This document shows positions 9,971-18,555 of a stretch of 64,000 bases of DNA, one piece after another. Both the position numbers and the translations under genes were made by a program. Positions within the stretch are counted from its first letter, which is position 1, and the number at the start of each line of letters is the position of its first letter. The DNA is from Entomohabitans teleogrylli. Lineage in GTDB: Bacteria > Pseudomonadota > Gammaproteobacteria > Enterobacterales > Enterobacteriaceae. The notes under the pieces are model-generated. The model worked only from the letters and a program-made list of their open reading frames with translations, was not told where the DNA came from and made no database searches. The stretch is from positions 112,143 through 176,142 of the forward strand of contig NZ_LLXO01000015.1 of assembly GCF_001484765.1 (NCBI RefSeq). The letters run 5' to 3'.

Positions 9971-11597
9971 TAGTGGGGAAGCAAAGGTGCGTAAGGTGAA
10001 AAACTGGTCGCCGGTGTGGATCTTCCCTATCGTCACGGCGCTGATTGGCGCCTGGATCCTTTTTTATCACTACAGCCATCAGGGACCGGAGGTGACCTTA
10101 ATCACCACCAATGCGGAAGGTATTGAGGGCGGAAAAACCGCGATTAAGAGCCGCAGTGTGGATGTCGGCGTGGTAGAGAGCGCAGTACTGACTGACGATC
10201 TGCACCATGTGGAGATTAAAGCGCGGCTGAACGCTGGCATGGAGAAACTGCTGCGCAAGGATTCAGTCTTCTGGGTGGTGAAACCGCAAATTGGCCGTGA
10301 GGGGGTTACCGGGCTGAATACGCTATTGTCCGGGGCTTATATTGAGCTTCAGCCAGGGACAAAGGGCGAGGACCAGGAAAGCTATGAACTGCTGGATGCG
10401 CCGCCGCTGGCGCCGCCGGATGCTAAAGGGATTCGTATTATCCTGGACAGCAAAAAAGCGGGGCAGCTTAATCCCGGCGATCCGGTATTGTTCCGCGGTT
10501 ATCGGGTAGGATCTGTGGAAACCAGCCAGTTTGATCCGGCCACGCGTGCGATGAGCTATCAGCTATTTATTAGCGCGCCGAACGATCGCCTGGTGACCAG
10601 TAATGTACGCTTCTGGAAAGATACAGGTATCGCTGTGGACATGTCCTCTTCCGGGATGCGCGTGGAAATGGGCTCGCTGGCGACGCTGTTCAGCGGCGGG
10701 GTCAGTTTTGACGTGCCGGAAGGCTGGGATTTAGGCCAGCCGGTCGTCGACCATACTGAATTCAGGTTGTATGACGATCAGAAAAGCATTCAGGATTCGC
10801 TGTATACCCAGCACATCGATTTCCTGATGTTCTTTAAAGATTCCGTGCGCGGTTTGCAGCCGGGGGCGCCGGTGGAATTCCGCGGTATTCGCCTTGGCAC
10901 CGTTTCCCGGGTGCCGTTCTTCACTCCGGGGCTGCGTCAGGCGCTGGATGACGATTACCGTATTCCGGTGCTGATCCAGATTGAACCAGAGCGGTTGATG
11001 AATCAACTTGGCGAGAAAGCCGATTTTGGGCAGATTTCTGAGCTGTTGCAGCGTGGCCTGCGCGGATCGCTGAAAACCGGCAACCTGGTGACCGGGGCGC
11101 TGTATGTCGATCTCGACTTTTATCCTGGTGCGCCAGCAATAAAGGATATGCGCAAGTTTGATGGTTATACCGTTATTCCGACCGTCGCCAGCGGGCTGGC
11201 GCAGATTCAGCAGAAGTTAATGGCGACGCTGGATAAGATCAACGGTCTGCCGCTTAACCCGATGATCGAACAGGCGACCAATACCCTGAATGAGAGCCAG
11301 CGCACGCTGCGCAATCTGCAGAAGACGTTGGATAATATCAACCAACTGACCTCCAGCAAGTCAATGCAGCAATTGCCGGAAGATATGCAGAAGACGCTGC
11401 GCGAGCTGAACCGCAGTATGCAGGGATTCCAGCCCGGTTCGGCGGCGTATAACAAAATGGTGGCGGATATGCAGCGTCTGGATCAGGTCCTGCGCGAGCT
11501 TCAGCCGGTATTGCGGACGTTGAATGAGAAGAGCAATGCGCTGGTGTTTGAAGCGAAGGATAAAAAGGATCCACAGCCGAAGAGGGCGAAAGAATGA
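9960..11597 (+). CDS. pqiB: PqiB, MCE-domain periplasmic tunnel protein
   Basis: Single-pass inner-membrane protein whose stacked MCE rings and C-terminal coiled coil form a periplasm-spanning lipid conduit. 545 residues (E. coli 546). One N-terminal transmembrane helix ('WIFPIVTALIGAWILFY', about 19-36), then three MCE domains starting near residues 45, 160 and 285 ('LDSKKAGQLNPGDPVLFRGY' and 'FKDSVRGLQPGAPVEFRGI' are repeat starts), then a helical tail to the end. I start at 9960 because of homology; an in-frame upstream TTG or ATG lies inside pqiA. The stop overlaps pqiC as ATGA. Confidence 0.96.
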   Translation: MENNSGEAKVRKVKNWSPVWIFPIVTALIGAWILFYHYSHQGPEVTLITTNAEGIEGGKTAIKSRSVDVGVVESAVLTDDLHHVEIKARLNAGMEKLLRKDSVFWVVKPQIGREGVTGLNTLLSGAYIELQPGTKGEDQESYELLDAPPLAPPDAKGIRIILDSKKAGQLNPGDPVLFRGYRVGSVETSQFDPATRAMSYQLFISAPNDRLVTSNVRFWKDTGIAVDMSSSGMRVEMGSLATLFSGGVSFDVPEGWDLGQPVVDHTEFRLYDDQKSIQDSLYTQHIDFLMFFKDSVRGLQPGAPVEFRGIRLGTVSRVPFFTPGLRQALDDDYRIPVLIQIEPERLMNQLGEKADFGQISELLQRGLRGSLKTGNLVTGALYVDLDFYPGAPAIKDMRKFDGYTVIPTVASGLAQIQQKLMATLDKINGLPLNPMIEQATNTLNESQRTLRNLQKTLDNINQLTSSKSMQQLPEDMQKTLRELNRSMQGFQPGSAAYNKMVADMQRLDQVLRELQPVLRTLNEKSNALVFEAKDKKDPQPKRAKE

Positions 11598-12157
11598 AAA
11601 AGTGGTTACCGCTGGCGCTGACACTGGCGCTGAGCGCCTGTAGCAGCGGGGATAATAAAACGTATTACCAGTTGCCGTTACCGGTACAGAGCGTATCGCA
11701 GGGCACGAATAGTACCGGTCAGCGTCAGCTGTGGGTGGAACAGGTGACAGTGCCGGATTTCCTGGCCGGTAATGGGGTGGTCTACCAGACCACCGACGTA
11801 CAGTACGTTATCGCTACCAGCAATCTGTGGGCCAGCCCGCTGGATCAGCAACTGCGTAACGCTCTGGTGGCCAATCTGAGCAGCGCGCTGCCCGGCTGGG
11901 TGGTCTCATCGCAGCCGCTGGGTAGCGATCAGGATACTCTAAGCGTCAATGTTACCGGGTTTCATGGTCGTTATGATGGTCGCACGATCGTCAGCGGTGA
12001 ATGGCTGTTGAACCATCGTAACCAGATTACCCGGCGTCCGTTCCATATTGAGCTGAAGCAGACCCAGGATGGTTATGATGAAATGGTCAAAACTCTGGCC
12101 ATGGCATGGCAACAGGAATCGCGCAATATTGCCTCTCAGGTGTCCCGTTTACCCTAA
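11594..12157 (+). CDS. pqiC: PqiC, outer-membrane lipoprotein of the Pqi system
   Basis: Lipoprotein (DUF330 / ABC-type auxiliary family) that caps the PqiB tunnel at the outer membrane. 187 residues with a lipoprotein signal peptide 'MKKWLPLALTLALSACSSG'; the lipobox L-S-A-C predicts Cys16 as the acylated residue, and the following Ser-Ser favours the outer membrane. It is coupled to pqiB by an ATGA overlap. Formerly ymbA. Confidence 0.95.
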   Translation: MKKWLPLALTLALSACSSGDNKTYYQLPLPVQSVSQGTNSTGQRQLWVEQVTVPDFLAGNGVVYQTTDVQYVIATSNLWASPLDQQLRNALVANLSSALPGWVVSSQPLGSDQDTLSVNVTGFHGRYDGRTIVSGEWLLNHRNQITRRPFHIELKQTQDGYDEMVKTLAMAWQQESRNIASQVSRLP

Positions 12158-12413
12158 TTTTTGAAGATCGCACGAAAAGGTCACAGACGTCTGCTGCGCA
12201 GATGCTGTGGCCTTTTCTTTTGAGGGCAACAGGTTACTTTGCCTTCCTGGCGCCAGGGCAAATTCAGACATTCCTTATAGCCGATGAATGTGACATTGGC
12301 GTGAATTTTGCGCATTGACGGACGGGGAAATGCAGGTTATTTGTTAATAGTGATTGCACATTTTGTAATCACTGTTTTCTTTCCACCAGATCAAAGTATG
12401 AGGGAAACGAGGC
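12158..12413. other. pqiC-rmf intergenic region with the rmf promoter
   Basis: 256 bases. The first part is mixed sequence with no terminator I can defend; an open frame across 12106-12318 runs out of pqiC and looks fortuitous. The last ~100 bases are AT-rich and must hold the rmf promoter; a TGTGA at 12290-12294 could be a CRP half-site but lacks a good partner. Confidence 0.5.
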
Positions 12414-12581
12414 ATGAAGAGACAAAAACGTGATCGCCTGGAACGGGCTCATCAGCGTGGGTATCAGGCCGGCATTGCCGGACGCTCAAAAGAAATGTGC
12501 CCTTATCAGGCGTTGACTCAGAGATCATACTGGATGGGAGGCTGGCGGCAGGCCATGGAAGACAAGGTCTTGATTGCCTGA
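12414..12581 (+). CDS. rmf: RMF, ribosome modulation factor
   Basis: Small basic protein that dimerises 70S ribosomes into inactive 100S particles in stationary phase. 55 residues starting 'MKRQKRDRLERAHQRGYQAG', almost identical to E. coli through 'KEMCPYQ' (residues 27-33). The start has a GAGG-type ribosome site nearby ('ACGAGGC' before the ATG). A strong bidirectional terminator follows at 12600. In E. coli expression depends on ppGpp and CRP. Confidence 0.97.
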   Translation: MKRQKRDRLERAHQRGYQAGIAGRSKEMCPYQALTQRSYWMGGWRQAMEDKVLIA

Positions 12582-12599
12582 TAGTGTCTCTTTAAAAAG

Positions 12600-12630
12600 A
12601 AACCTCCGCCGCGCGGAGGTTTCGCCTTTT
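12600..12630. terminator. Bidirectional terminator between rmf and fabA
   Basis: A perfect 9-bp stem AAACCTCCG (12600-12608) / CGGAGGTTT (12614-12622) has T-rich sequence on both sides (CCTTTT after it on plus, TTCTTTTTAAAG on minus), so it can end both rmf and the convergent fabA transcript. Confidence 0.85.
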
Positions 12631-12637
12631 AGAGGGA

Positions 12638-13156
12638 TCAGAAAGAAGAGGTGTCTTTAAACAGACCTACTTTCAGATCGCTGGCAGTGTAAATAACGCG
12701 TCCGTCGACCAGCACTTCGCCATCCGCCAGGCCCATGATCAAACGGCGGTTGACCACGCGCTTGAAGTGAATACGGTAGGTGACTTTTTTCGCCGTCGGC
12801 AGCACCTGACCAGTGAACTTCACTTCACCCACACCCAGCGCGCGCCCTTTGCCTTCACCGCCCAGCCAGCCGAGATAAAAGCCTACCAACTGCCACATGG
12901 CGTCCAGCCCCAGGCAGCCAGGCATCACCGGATCGCCGATAAAGTGACAGCCAAAAAACCACAGGTCAGGATGAATATCCAGCTCGGCTTCCACATAGCC
13001 TTTGTCAAAATTACCGCCGGTTTCCGTCATTTTAACCACGCGGTCCATCATCAGCATGTTGGGCGCGGGCAACTGCGGACCTTCAGCGCCGAACAGTTCA
13101 CCGCGGCCGGAGGCAAGAAGGTCTTCTTTCGTATAGGATTCGCGTTTATCTACCAT
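12638..13156 (-). CDS. fabA: FabA, 3-hydroxydecanoyl-ACP dehydratase/isomerase
   Basis: Dehydrates 3-hydroxydecanoyl-ACP and isomerises trans-2 to cis-3-decenoyl-ACP, the step that commits fatty acids to the unsaturated branch. 172 residues, the E. coli length. The hot-dog fold active site is visible as '[18 protein letters not shown]', giving catalytic His71 and Asp85. It lies 68 bases downstream of lonB on the same strand, with its own FadR and FabR operators in that gap. Confidence 0.98.
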   Translation of the reverse strand: MVDKRESYTKEDLLASGRGELFGAEGPQLPAPNMLMMDRVVKMTETGGNFDKGYVEAELDIHPDLWFFGCHFIGDPVMPGCLGLDAMWQLVGFYLGWLGGEGKGRALGVGEVKFTGQVLPTAKKVTYRIHFKRVVNRRLIMGLADGEVLVDGRVIYTASDLKVGLFKDTSSF

Positions 13157-13194
13157 GTCTACTATAAGCCTTTTTTTAATGAAGCACGCAGATT

Positions 13195-13212
13195 AGCTAA
13201 CACTTGTAAGCT
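13195..13212. promoter_or_regulatory. FabR-type operator of fabA
   Basis: An 18-bp imperfect palindrome, read on the minus strand as AGCTTACAAGTGTTAGCT, matches the FabR box pattern AGCGTACA-GTGT-CGCT. It lies about 40 bp upstream of the fabA start. FabR represses fabA and fabB in response to the unsaturated/saturated acyl pool. Confidence 0.75.
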
Positions 13213-13213
13213 G

Positions 13214-13230
13214 AACAAGTCCGATCAGTT
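13214..13230. promoter_or_regulatory. FadR-type operator of fabA
   Basis: On the minus strand this reads AACTGATCGGACTTGTT, a close match to the FadR consensus (AxCTGGTCxGACxTGTT). It is next to the FabR box and overlaps the last codons of lonB (stop at 13225), the activating position expected about 40 bp before the fabA transcript start. Confidence 0.8.
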
Positions 13231-14982
13231 ATGATTGAACCAGTTTAGCCAGCGCAGCGGCCACGGATAACGATTTCTGCCGTCGTTCTGAATAGCGGAA
13301 ATGCGCTCCTGAATAAGTTGGATCAGCGTCTGGCGACCTTCGCCATCCCAGGGCAGCCGGGTCAGAAGCATCAGCGCATCGGCGACATCGTCAACCGCCC
13401 ACAGGAAAAATTGCTCATTTTCTACTGCTTCCAGCACGTCGGGATGCAGGCTCAGGTGACGCACATTGGTACCCGGGATAATGGCGCCCTGATTGCCGGT
13501 AAAGCCGCGCTGCTGGCAGATGCGGAAAAAACCTTCGATTTTTTCGTTCAGACCGCCAACCGGCTGAACGCGCCCGAACTGGTCAACTGAGCCGGTAATG
13601 GCGATGCTCTGCTGAATCGGCACATTCGCCAGCGCGCTAATCAGTGCGCATAACTCAGCCATTGAAGCGCTGTCGCCGTCCACTTCGCTGTAGGATTGCT
13701 CAAAGGTCAGGGAGGCGGAAAAGGGCAATTGCTGCTCCAGTTGCAGTTCAGACATCAGGAAAGCCTGCATAATCATCATGCCTTTCGCATGAATATTGCC
13801 GCCCAGTTCGGCTTTACGCTCAATATCGGTAAATTCCCCGTCGCCGGTATGTACTACGCAACTAATGCGCGAAGGCTCGCCGAAAGCGCGCGGATGCCCT
13901 GGAAACTCGATCACTGACAGGGCATTGATCTGGCCGACCTGTTCGCCTTCGGTTTCGATAAGAATCTGTTCCTGGAGGATCTCGTCCTGCATGCGTTCGC
14001 TGAGGTAGCTTTCACGCCATTCACGCTGTAACAGCATATTGCGGAATTGCTCGCCGCTGAATGTCTCGCCGTCGCTGGTCAGGCTGACCTCTTTCAACTG
14101 GCGCGCAATCCATACCGGGCAAAGCGGAAACAATGCCTGATCGCCGGTAAAACGAACGGCTTCACGCACCAGCTCCGCCCAGGCATCGGCTTGCGGTAGC
14201 GGAAGGTGATGCTCCCGGGCCACTGCGCCGAGCCACTTCATCCACTGGCTGACGGCGTCCTCATCGTCAATCGTCAGGACATCTTCGAATTCACTGTACA
14301 GCGCGTCGTAGCTGATCTCTGGCTCCATTTCCTGGAAATCCGCCAGCGCTTCGCGATCGCCAAGCAAAATGAGTTTCACACTGAGCGGCATTGAAGGTAC
14401 GCTGACCGGTAGCGGGCTGGTTTCATCCGGAGATAGCCAGTCAAAGCGCTGCTGCTCGAGCATCTGTTTCAGCCGCAGCCACAATAATGGTTGCGCCAGT
14501 ACGCTGCGTAGCGAAAGGATTAAAATACCACCGTTAGCCTGATGGATCAGACCGGGTGACAGTGAAAGCTGACCGTCGAACTGGCGCAGGCAGCCAAAGA
14601 CCTGATCGGGTTCAACCCAGTCGGCGACAACCACTTCGCCACGGGCGGCAAAATTATCCTCCGGACTTTCCGCCGGGCGAAACGTCACCGTTGCGCCGTC
14701 TATCTGATAATGACCGCCAGTTAATTTCTGCGGCGCATTCCAGATAGCGCGGATGACACTGGCGACAGTCGTCAGGTATTCACCCTCTTCAGGGCTTCTG
14801 ATCAGCATATAGTCTGCGCAACGTGCCGGGTGGCAAAACTGTTGCAGGCCGTAGCTCAGGCGCATTTGCACCGCGCTGAATGAGACAAGCTGGGGTTCAG
14901 GTATCACTGGCTGCGCAAAAAGTTCCTGCCAGGATTCACTGTCAGGGACCAGGGCTTGCCATGGGAGTCGATTAATGGTCAA
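13225..14982 (-). CDS. ycbZ: LonB-type (YcbZ) Ser-Lys protease-like protein
   Basis: Putative ATP-independent or degenerate Lon-like protein. 585 residues (E. coli 586). The C-terminal third is a Lon protease domain with the catalytic Ser in 'DGDSASMAEL' near residue 438 and the Lys in 'GGLNEKIEGFF' near 479. The N-terminal two-thirds correspond to the AAA region of LonB but lack a standard Walker A motif. It is upstream of fabA on the same strand. The cellular substrate is not established; in the literature this gene is also called lonH or ycbZ. Confidence 0.93.
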   Translation of the reverse strand: MTINRLPWQALVPDSESWQELFAQPVIPEPQLVSFSAVQMRLSYGLQQFCHPARCADYMLIRSPEEGEYLTTVASVIRAIWNAPQKLTGGHYQIDGATVTFRPAESPEDNFAARGEVVVADWVEPDQVFGCLRQFDGQLSLSPGLIHQANGGILILSLRSVLAQPLLWLRLKQMLEQQRFDWLSPDETSPLPVSVPSMPLSVKLILLGDREALADFQEMEPEISYDALYSEFEDVLTIDDEDAVSQWMKWLGAVAREHHLPLPQADAWAELVREAVRFTGDQALFPLCPVWIARQLKEVSLTSDGETFSGEQFRNMLLQREWRESYLSERMQDEILQEQILIETEGEQVGQINALSVIEFPGHPRAFGEPSRISCVVHTGDGEFTDIERKAELGGNIHAKGMMIMQAFLMSELQLEQQLPFSASLTFEQSYSEVDGDSASMAELCALISALANVPIQQSIAITGSVDQFGRVQPVGGLNEKIEGFFRICQQRGFTGNQGAIIPGTNVRHLSLHPDVLEAVENEQFFLWAVDDVADALMLLTRLPWDGEGRQTLIQLIQERISAIQNDGRNRYPWPLRWLNWFNHN

Positions 14983-15145
14983 GGTCGTTGAATTTTATTT
15001 ATATGAAATCAAAGAGGCGATTATACAGTAACCTGGCGGTTAGCACACGGACCAGGGGAAGACATCCGGGGATTAAACTACTTTGCGGCTCACAGCATTG
15101 ATTTTATTCTCAGCAAAGCACGCAAATACTGATATTCTGAGAGAA

Positions 15146-15158
15146 GTTACACAGTCAC
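15146..15158. promoter_or_regulatory. matS-like 13-mer before matP
   Basis: GTTACACAGTCAC matches the MatP target GTGACRNYGTCAC at 11 of 13 positions (differences at positions 3 and 8). It sits 12 bases before the matP start codon. It may be chance or a weak autoregulatory site. Confidence 0.3.
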
Positions 15159-15169
15159 CTGAGAACAGC

Positions 15170-15625
15170 ATGAAATATCAACAACTGGAAAATCTCGAAA
15201 GCGGCTGGAAATGGAAATATCTGGTGAAGAAGCACCGGGAGGGAGAGCTTATCACCCGCTACGTAGAAACCAGCGCGGCGGATGAAGCGGTTCAACTTCT
15301 GTTAGGCATGGAGCATGAACCGGTTCAGGTACTGAACTGGATAGAGCAACATATGAACCCGGCGCTCGCCAACAGAATGAAACAGACCATTCGTGCGCGG
15401 CGCAAACGCCATTTTAATGCTGAACATCAGCATACGCGTAAAAAGTCGATCGACCTGGAATTTTTGGTCTGGCAAAGACTTGCCGGACTGGCTCAGCGGC
15501 GCGGCGCGACACTGTCGGAAACGATTGTCCAACTGATTGAAGATGCTGAACGTAAAGAAAAATATGCATCCCGAATGACATCGCTGAAACAGGATCTTCA
15601 GGCACTGCTGGGTGATAAAGAGTAA
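15170..15625 (+). CDS. matP: MatP, Ter macrodomain organiser
   Basis: Ribbon-helix-helix DNA-binding protein that binds matS sites, condenses the replication terminus region and links it to the divisome. 151 residues (E. coli 150). The N-terminus '[18 protein letters not shown]' and the segment '[26 protein letters not shown]' (shortened here as R-A-R-R-K-R then T-R-K-K-S-I-D-L) hold the DNA-contacting basic residues; the C-terminal coiled coil mediates tetramers. The start at 15170 is set by homology; the frame is open a further 29 codons upstream. Confidence 0.96.
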   Translation: MKYQQLENLESGWKWKYLVKKHREGELITRYVETSAADEAVQLLLGMEHEPVQVLNWIEQHMNPALANRMKQTIRARRKRHFNAEHQHTRKKSIDLEFLVWQRLAGLAQRRGATLSETIVQLIEDAERKEKYASRMTSLKQDLQALLGDKE

Positions 15626-15761
15626 CAGTGTAATTCACCGGGAGAGGGTGACGATATAGGGGCCAGGTCCGACTGCGCCAGGCTGTGGGAAAAACGTCTG
15701 GATGAGGAAGATGATCTCGACATGCCAGGTTGTGGTGGTGTAACAGCAAACGACTGAAAAG
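15626..15761. other. Short matP-ompA spacer
   Basis: Between the matP stop and the terminator there are about 135 bases with no recognisable gene. Confidence 0.5.
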
Positions 15762-15788
15762 AAAAAACCCCGCATCGCGGGGTTTTTT
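15762..15788. terminator. Strong bidirectional terminator between matP and ompA
   Basis: A 12-bp perfect stem, AAAAAACCCCGC (15762-15773) / GCGGGGTTTTTT (15777-15788), with a 3-nt loop. The A and T tracts make it an intrinsic terminator on both strands, serving ompA (minus) and matP (plus). Confidence 0.9.
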
Positions 15789-15800
15789 TAGCGTGGTAAC

Positions 15801-16853
15801 TTAAGCCTGCGGCTGAGTTACAACGTCTTTGGTACCACGAACTTCGATTTCTACACGACGGTCCGGCGCCAGGCAGTCGATCAGCGCTGCGCGAGCTTTC
15901 ACGTTGTCACAGGTGCTACCAGTAACCGGGTTGGATTCGCCCATACCCTGTGCAGAGATCTTGCTACCCGGGATACCTTTAGAGATCAGGTAGTCAACAA
16001 CGGACTGAGCACGCTGCTGAGACAGTTTCTGGTTGTAGGCGTCAGAACCGATGCGGTCGGTATAGCCCAGAACCACCACTGCGCCGTCTTTCGGATCCAG
16101 GTTGCTCAGCTGAGAGTACAGCTGATCCAGTGCCTGCTGACCTTCCGGTTTCAGGGTAGATTTGTTGAAGTTGAACAGAACGTCAGACTTCAGAGTGAAG
16201 TGCTTGGTCTGTACTTCCGGAGCCGGGGCCGGAGCCGGAGCAACTACCGGCGCAACAGTTTCCTGACCGAAACGGTAAGAAACGCCAACGCTCAGCATGC
16301 CGTTATCCGGACGAGCACCTACAGTGCCTGCGTCACCGATGTTGTTAACCCACTGGTATTCCAGACGGGTAGCGATGTCCTGGGTGATTGCCCACTCAAC
16401 GCCGCCAGCGAATACCGGAGAAACGCCGGTGTCGTGGTTTTTACCGCCGCCAGAACCGTTAGCATCTGCACGCCAAACCATACCACCCAGACGGGTGTAC
16501 AGGTCCAGATCGTCGGTGATCGGGTAGCCCAGTTTAGCGGTCAGCTGAACGCCCTGTGCTTTGAATGCACCACTGTTAGTGCCTTTGTAACGCATACGAC
16601 CTAACCAGTCGTAACCCATTTCAAAGCCCAGGTACGGGTTAACCTGATAACCACCGTATGCACCAGCACCCAGCTGATCATTATCAACATTGTTGTTGTT
16701 AATGTTATAGCCGTTACCGTAGAACCCGGTGTCATGGAACTGGGACCAACCCAGCTTAGCACCTGCATACCAGGTGTCGTCTTTCGGTGCGGCCTGCGCT
16801 ACGGTAGCGAAGCCAGCCAGTGCCACTGCAATCGCGATAGCTGTCTTTTTCAT
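15801..16853 (-). CDS. ompA: OmpA, outer membrane protein A
   Basis: Abundant outer-membrane structural protein that anchors the outer membrane to peptidoglycan. 350 residues. Signal peptide '[21 protein letters not shown]' cleaved before 'APKDDTW'. Residues 22-190 form the 8-stranded barrel; a Pro-Ala linker 'APAPAPAPE' follows near 208; the C-terminal OmpA domain holds the peptidoglycan-binding '[20 protein letters not shown]' and the two cysteines of 'TCDNV...[10 protein letters not shown]'. The third and fourth surface loops differ from E. coli. The 138-base leader and promoter are described separately. Confidence 0.98.
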   Translation of the reverse strand: MKKTAIAIAVALAGFATVAQAAPKDDTWYAGAKLGWSQFHDTGFYGNGYNINNNNVDNDQLGAGAYGGYQVNPYLGFEMGYDWLGRMRYKGTNSGAFKAQGVQLTAKLGYPITDDLDLYTRLGGMVWRADANGSGGGKNHDTGVSPVFAGGVEWAITQDIATRLEYQWVNNIGDAGTVGARPDNGMLSVGVSYRFGQETVAPVVAPAPAPAPEVQTKHFTLKSDVLFNFNKSTLKPEGQQALDQLYSQLSNLDPKDGAVVVLGYTDRIGSDAYNQKLSQQRAQSVVDYLISKGIPGSKISAQGMGESNPVTGSTCDNVKARAALIDCLAPDRRVEIEVRGTKDVVTQPQA

Positions 16854-17202
16854 TTTTGCGCCTCGTTATCATCCAAAATGTCCATCGGCTTAAGGATAGT
16901 TAAAATTTAAAGCCCATGGTTAAATCCTTCACCAGAGTCGATCTCATTGTTACTCTGCTGATTATTTCAGCTTATGTGAGCAACTCCAGCAAGCTAAAGT
17001 CTACAACGTCGTTGGAAACTTACAAGTGTGAAGTCCGTCAGACATATGAAAAAAATTAGTAAACCGCCATATTTTTTAACATTTCTGGACATAATTTAAA
17101 CGCTAAATAACCGACAAAGCGCAGTTTATCGCCTTTTGCGGGCCTGTTAACCATGGGTTAATCAAGCGCATACAATTAACCCAGGATTAATCTTAAAATT
17201 AC
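16854..17202. other. ompA leader and ompA-sulA spacer
   Basis: 349 bases. On the minus strand the first ~138 are the long ompA 5' untranslated region, with the Shine-Dalgarno 'ACGAGGCGC' at the gene-proximal end; in E. coli this leader forms stabilising stem-loops and its ribosome site pairs with the MicA RNA. The rest, up to the sulA stop, is AT-rich and holds the ompA promoter; I see no gene. Confidence 0.7.
16998..17025 (-). promoter_or_regulatory. ompA promoter
   Basis: Read on the minus strand, TTGTAA (17025-17020) and TAGACT (17003-16998) are separated by 16 bases. Spacing and flanks match the E. coli ompA promoter, and the predicted start near 16991 gives a leader of about 138 bases. 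Confidence 0.7.
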
Positions 17203-17709
17203 TTAATGATACAAATTTGAATGAATTTTTAGCGTCGAGCGCGGTCCGGACTGGGCATAAGCCGGGTGAACCGGACGCATAATCAGGCCGATTGCGTTAC
17301 CTTCTTCAGCCGCTTTTCCAAGAATCCGATGTTCTTCATCCGTCAGCCCGGCCGGAAACCAACCGACAACAACGCTGTAATTTCCAGTCCGCAATGCCTT
17401 TGCCATCGACTCCATCATATTGCCGGGGGTCATCTGGCTTACCTGCATGACTTTTGAAAGCGGCAGACCAGCAGCCTCTACCCAGGCGCGGCTCAGCTTT
17501 TGCTGTGGAGTTAGCCAGAGTTGCCAGCGCGACTGCTGTCCAAGCTGCTGTAGCAGGGGTAAAAGTAGCAACTGAGTCAACCCCGGCTGCTCTTCACTAT
17601 AAATAACCTCACTAATTAAACCCTGGGCAGGGTTTGAAGCCCAGGAAACATTGCCGCGAGTGATTCGGGAGGCGTTTGCTGCGCGATTTTCAGAAGTGGT
17701 TATGAACAT
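17203..17709 (-). CDS. sulA: SulA, SOS cell division inhibitor
   Basis: Binds FtsZ and blocks Z-ring assembly while DNA damage persists; a Lon substrate. 168 residues (E. coli 169). The core '[20 protein letters not shown]' and '[14 protein letters not shown]' is well conserved, and the C-terminus 'LKIHSNLYH' is the Lon recognition tail with the terminal His. The first ~30 residues are divergent, as is usual. A LexA box lies 22 bases before the start. Confidence 0.96.
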   Translation of the reverse strand: MFITTSENRAANASRITRGNVSWASNPAQGLISEVIYSEEQPGLTQLLLLPLLQQLGQQSRWQLWLTPQQKLSRAWVEAAGLPLSKVMQVSQMTPGNMMESMAKALRTGNYSVVVGWFPAGLTDEEHRILGKAAEEGNAIGLIMRPVHPAYAQSGPRSTLKIHSNLYH

Positions 17710-17731
17710 GGTGAATCCAGCCTTATGGGGT

Positions 17732-17751
17732 TACTGTATGTATGTACAGTA
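17732..17751. promoter_or_regulatory. LexA (SOS) box of sulA
   Basis: The 20-mer begins TACTGTATGT and ends ATGTACAGTA, a near-perfect match to the LexA consensus TACTGTATATATATACAGTA (two differences, symmetric). It is placed over the sulA promoter. Confidence 0.95.
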
Positions 17752-17928
17752 ATGCTGAAATGGGTAAAGATCAACCTAAATTTCGGAAAGCATCTCGCAA
17801 ATTCGTTTTGTAATAACGCTGAAAACAAAAATCTGATTGCCGATTGCCTGGAAGTTGCCTATTTTTCGGATAGCGGAACCGTTAATTAAATGATGAGATA
17901 TTTACACCATGATATATAAGGAATAATC

Positions 17929-18555
17929 ATGAAATCGAAATCATATGAAAGGGTGTATGAATCACAGGAGTTTTTCTCACCGTTGGGGAATGTGAGCTCG
18001 CGTTCCCTGTTCGGCGGGTATAGCCTTTCGATTGATGACACCGTCTTTGCCATGGTCTCAGAGGGGGAACTTTATCTGCGCGCTTGTGAGCAAACGCAGC
18101 CCTATTTCAGCCAGCATCAGGTTCCTGTACTGGCGATTCATAAACGTGGTCGGCCCGTAAGGTTAAACTATTTCCGGGTCGGCGAATCACTTTGGCAAAA
18201 TCCTGAAACGCTTATGGATCTGGCGGCAAAGGCGCTGCAATCCGCCCGGGAAGAAAAGTCGGAGCAGGGGCTCAACCGGCGTCCGAAAGACCTGCCCAAT
18301 ATTACTCTCTACCTGGAGCTACTGCTATTTAAAGTCGGCATTGTTGATGAGTTTACCCTCAAACTACTCGGATCGCGCCAGAGCTGGTTAATGGTTCGTA
18401 AGTTAAATAAAGCGCTGGATGTCCGGACGCTTTATGCGCTGGAGGGGGCCATCTGCGGGCTGCATGTTGCTGCGCTCCCGGCGCAGATTCGCCAGGAGCT
18501 CAGGGAGTGGCTTGAGGATCAGATGGCCGAACATAATCGTCATACCGGGAGTTGA
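17929..18555 (+). CDS. sxy: Sxy (TfoX), competence regulator
   Basis: Coactivator that directs CRP to CRP-S sites of competence genes. 208 residues (E. coli 209). An N-terminal TfoX domain (residues ~10-105, with 'RSLFGGYSLSIDDTVFAMV') is followed by a C-terminal TfoX domain (~120-200, 'LPNITLYLELLLFKVGI'). The middle and C-terminal portions are considerably diverged from E. coli. Its last 16 bases overlap the convergent yccS end. Confidence 0.93.
   Translation: MKSKSYERVYESQEFFSPLGNVSSRSLFGGYSLSIDDTVFAMVSEGELYLRACEQTQPYFSQHQVPVLAIHKRGRPVRLNYFRVGESLWQNPETLMDLAAKALQSAREEKSEQGLNRRPKDLPNITLYLELLLFKVGIVDEFTLKLLGSRQSWLMVRKLNKALDVRTLYALEGAICGLHVAALPAQIRQELREWLEDQMAEHNRHTGS

Noticed and set aside
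12106..12318. 70-codon frame after pqiC
   Set aside because: Begins inside pqiC in another frame and has no independent start signal.
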